Shown here one piece after another: positions 20,285 to 22,872 of a stretch of DNA of 22,872 bases; the stretch's first letter is position 1; every line of letters starts with the position of its first letter. Origin of the DNA: Funneliformis mosseae (lineage: Eukaryota; Glomeromycota; Glomeromycetes; Glomerales; Glomeraceae). The stretch lies in the NCBI GenBank assembly GCA_910592005.1, contig CAJVPP010001096.1, forward strand, positions 1 through 22,872, in the 5' to 3' direction. Under the pieces are notes generated by a model. That model was not told the origin of the DNA. It did no database searches and saw only the letters and a list, made by a program, of their open reading frames with translations. The translations under genes and the position numbers were made by a program.

Positions 20285-22170
20285 TTATGTACAGCTCTTA
20301 ATAAAATCATCAAAAGTCACCTTATCCCTATATATATATTTCAGGATCCTGTGAGAGTTAGAAAATATTTTTGACAAATAGGATAGCAAAGTCATAAGTA
20401 TGTATTTTTTTCAATAGACATATAATGAGCATTATAACCTGATACTTTCAAAAGATTTTTATACTGAAAAAAATAAATCAGGTTTATAGATCGACTATCT
20501 TTAGCTTTAGTAATTAGTAGTAAGAAGTCATTATGTAGGTGAAGAAAATTTATAGCTTCTTTGGCTTTAGGTGGTCTATAGCAATTGGCATTTGTATATC
20601 ATTTGATATCAAGAGAATAGATGTATAAATTATAGTGAGTTTTGATCTAAGACCATGAAACAAAATATTCAGAACAGGTATATGTTGTTTCTTTTTCTAT
20701 ATCATTTGATTTTTTTTGTTCTTTTCTCTCCTTTTTAATTCTTCAACCTTTTCTCTTTCCATTTCCTCAAACTGTATATACTCAAATAGATTCATGAGTA
20801 TATCAATATAACAAGCATCAACCTTTTTTGAAAATCAAATCATGATACTAAATTTCACAAAGGTTTCTTCTGAATGATGAAAATTTTGAGCAGCTAATTT
20901 AGATTAATAACTTTTCCTTGTATATTTAAATATGTACTAAAATAGTCAATTAGCAAGATGATTCTAGTAAGTTTACTAGACAATATTGCCATGCCTTTTT
21001 CAATCAGATTATATTTTGATTAACCTAAAACATGTGTTCTTATACTTAAGAAATCTAAATTGAACTTCTTGAAAAGCTGATAATAGGATTTTATATTTTT
21101 TAAATATTTAGAATTCTTATTTAGCTCTCCGTTCACTAATAAAATACATATTAGCTAAATTGTTTCATTCGTCTTTAATATATCATCATATTGAGAATTT
21201 GAAACAAGGCTTTTTAGATCTTGCATATGCGTAAGTGAAGATATGCTAAGAGACCATTAGGGATGTATAAAAATTGCTAATTTTCCTATTTGCAATTCCT
21301 CATTAGATTTGTTTAGATTTATAATTAAATGTACTGATAGGATTAATTTTTTCTGAATCTCATAAGAAAATTATGATTTGCTATAGTTGTAGGTTTATTA
21401 ACAGATTGTAATATATAGAATGTACAACCTATTACAAGTACTCCAAGTCTGATCTTCACCTTGTTATCTTAAGAGATGATAACTGAAACATCAGCAATAG
21501 TGCTAGCAAATTGCTTTGCACATTTTACTGATGTGAGATAATAATGGCTATCAGGATGTTTATACATCTCAGTATGTAAAACTCTAGTGATTGTAATCTA
21601 TGCTAGATAATGGTGTGCTTTTGTGATGATTGAATTTGATTGACAGGGTAAAAGGTAACTTTTTAATGTAGTTCTCACCATGTAAATTTCATACCTTTCT
21701 TCAAGATTTTACACAGATATTCTATTGTCTGAATTTTAATAGCCTTTTTCTATTATTTTGCATTAGCTGATCCAAATTTTACGTAATCATATATATATAT
21801 TCATATAAATCCAAATATTTGAAGAGAAACTGTGACTTCTTAGATTTATCATAGTAGACAACCTCTTTGTTTTCGATAAGTTATTTTAATTTTTTTTCTT
21901 TACAATTTTGGGTATATATAGCATTTTTTTTTAATTTGATAATTCTATTTTTATTAAATTTAACTTCATCCTACAAGTTTTCTATTTTTTGGTACATATC
22001 ATCACAAATCTGAGTATTACTAGCAATATTGTAAATCTACTCATATTCACAATTTTTTTTTTAGCTATTTGGATGGCATTTGTTACCTTTCTTTAGGCTG
22101 AAGCATTAGCAAAAATTTCTGGTAGAGAGTCTACTAAATGAGTAGTAAAAGGGGAGAGAGAAGGATTCAT
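20285..22170 (-). pseudogene. Decayed DDE-type transposase-like gene
   Basis: A minus-strand relic readable from an ATG at 22170 (MNPSLSPFTTHLVDSLPEIF) to a stop at 20285. Ordered pieces are KVTNAIQIAKKKI, NKEVVYYDKSKKSQFLFKY, TKAHHY, TEMYKHPDSHYYLTSVK, CAKQFASTIADVSVIISQDN, SLTHMQDLKSL, ILLVNGELNKNSKYLKNIK, SKYNLIEKGM and YRPPKAKEAINFLHLHND. A final C-rich LCYPICQKYF resembles a zinc-binding end. I recall a multi-copy transposase-like family in Rhizophagus with this order, in which SQDD, VDGG and NPVE would be candidate DDE positions. Here the second reads VNG and the third NLIE, so the Asp appears lost. At least eight in-frame stops and several frame changes make it inactive. Superfamily assignment is uncertain. 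Confidence 0.6.
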
Positions 22171-22204
22171 TTTTCTATAAGCACAAACACTAGTCGAAAT
22201 AGTC
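22171..22204. other. 5' flank of the decayed transposase-like gene
   Basis: A short stretch between the probable start codon and the repeat cluster. No motif was recognised. Confidence 0.4.
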
Positions 22205-22665
22205 TAAATCAGCTAAAAATCAGATAGCCAATTTTAGGCTGATTTTGATACTATTTATAGCTGATTTGCCATATTTTCTGATTGGCACAAACAAGTGTCA
22301 ATAGATATTGATCGACCTCAATTGGATATGGTTACTCAGCATCAATTCAAAACTTAAATTCAATCATAAATCAGCCTAAAACTGGTTTCAATTTAGCAAT
22401 AATTCAGACGTCAATAGAAGTTGATCAACTCCAATCGGATATAGCCATTCAGATTAAATTTAACTATAAATCAGCCTAAAATTGACCTTAATTCAGTATC
22501 ATTCAGCATTAATTCAAAATTTAAATAATATAAATCGGCTTAAAATTGACCTCAATATAGCATCATTTAGCCTAAAATTGATCTCAATTTAGCATTATTC
22601 GACATTAATTCAGAATTTAAATAATCATAAATTAACCTAAAATTGGCCTCAATTTGGTATTAATT
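22205..22665. repeat. Cluster of degenerate direct and inverted repeats
   Basis: A motif close to AAATCAGCCTAAAATTGACC followed by TCAATTTAGCAT recurs at about 22368, 22468, 22531, 22568 and 22630. An inverted copy (CCAATTTTAGGCTGATTTT) lies at 22228-22246. A longer unit of 113 bp, starting GTCAATAGA at 22297 and again at 22410, is duplicated in tandem. The cluster lies just upstream of the minus-strand transposase-like relic, so it may be that element's terminal or subterminal region. Confidence 0.7.
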
Positions 22666-22872
22666 CAGTCAAATAAATATATAAAATCAATATATTATAT
22701 TTATTAATTTTATTAAATATTATAATTTTATTAATAATAAAAATCTAATATAATTCGCAAAAAAATAACATAAATATTACCAAAACCTACTGATAAATTT
22801 CTTATCTAAAAAATATAAGTAAAAAATGGAAAAACCATGTAAAATAATAAAAATATAATACATTTTCCTCCT
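22666..22872. other. AT-rich window end
   Basis: Near-pure A/T with no recognisable feature. Confidence 0.5.

Noticed and set aside
15582..20350. Inverted repeat CCTCAAAATATATATATAAGGG / CCTGAAATATATATATAGGG as ends of the plus-strand element
   Set aside because: Mostly a TA microsatellite, and the right copy lies inside the coding remains of the minus-strand relic.

Overview
The window looks like nuclear DNA of a fungus with an extremely AT-rich genome. I think an arbuscular mycorrhizal fungus (Glomeromycotina, Rhizophagus-like) is most likely. Reasons: short spliceosomal introns of 71-98 nt in most genes, a eukaryotic/archaeal-type Kae1 gene, a fungal DUF7918-like gene, a ubiquitin-like/ADP-ribosyltransferase-like fusion gene, and decayed transposase-like genes resembling families I recall from Rhizophagus. 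The species assignment is inference; I could not run a search.

Layout. Positions 1-5470 are a gene-free AT desert with small terminal-inverted-repeat elements: a clear 172-bp pogo/Tigger-like MITE with TA target duplications at 2552-2723, a decayed relative at about 138-277, two other inverted-repeat elements at 3244-3374 and 3681-3797, and a decayed TTAGGG-like tract at 5253-5392. Positions 5500-14400 are a gene island of less extreme composition. It holds a small four-exon gene of unknown function (6046-6565, minus), divergent from a six-exon KAE1/OSGEP gene (7340-8757, plus; 338 aa after splicing); a three-exon DUF7918-like gene with two SUMO-interaction-like motifs at its C-terminus (9188-10648, minus); a gene joining ubiquitin-like units to a PARP-like ADP-ribosyltransferase-like domain (10973-12135, minus; one frame break); a weak orphan ORF (12274-12567, plus); and a three-exon basic/coiled-coil protein gene with an apparent 11-nt microexon (13679-14375, plus).

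Positions 14400-22872 return to AT-rich repeat DNA. Two decayed transposase-like genes lie tail to tail: one on plus (16001-20066) and one on minus (20285-22170). A cluster of degenerate repeats at 22205-22665 sits upstream of the second and may be its terminal region. Both genes are full of in-frame stops, most of which look like CAA/CAG-to-TAA/TAG changes.

Functional reading. Kae1 is a housekeeping enzyme of tRNA t6A synthesis. The two neighbouring minus-strand genes are interesting together: one has ubiquitin-like folds and an ART-like domain, and the next one downstream carries predicted SUMO-binding peptides. A shared ubiquitin/SUMO/ADP-ribose role is speculative. All splice models were made by eye from GT-AG sites, reading phase and, for KAE1, family homology.
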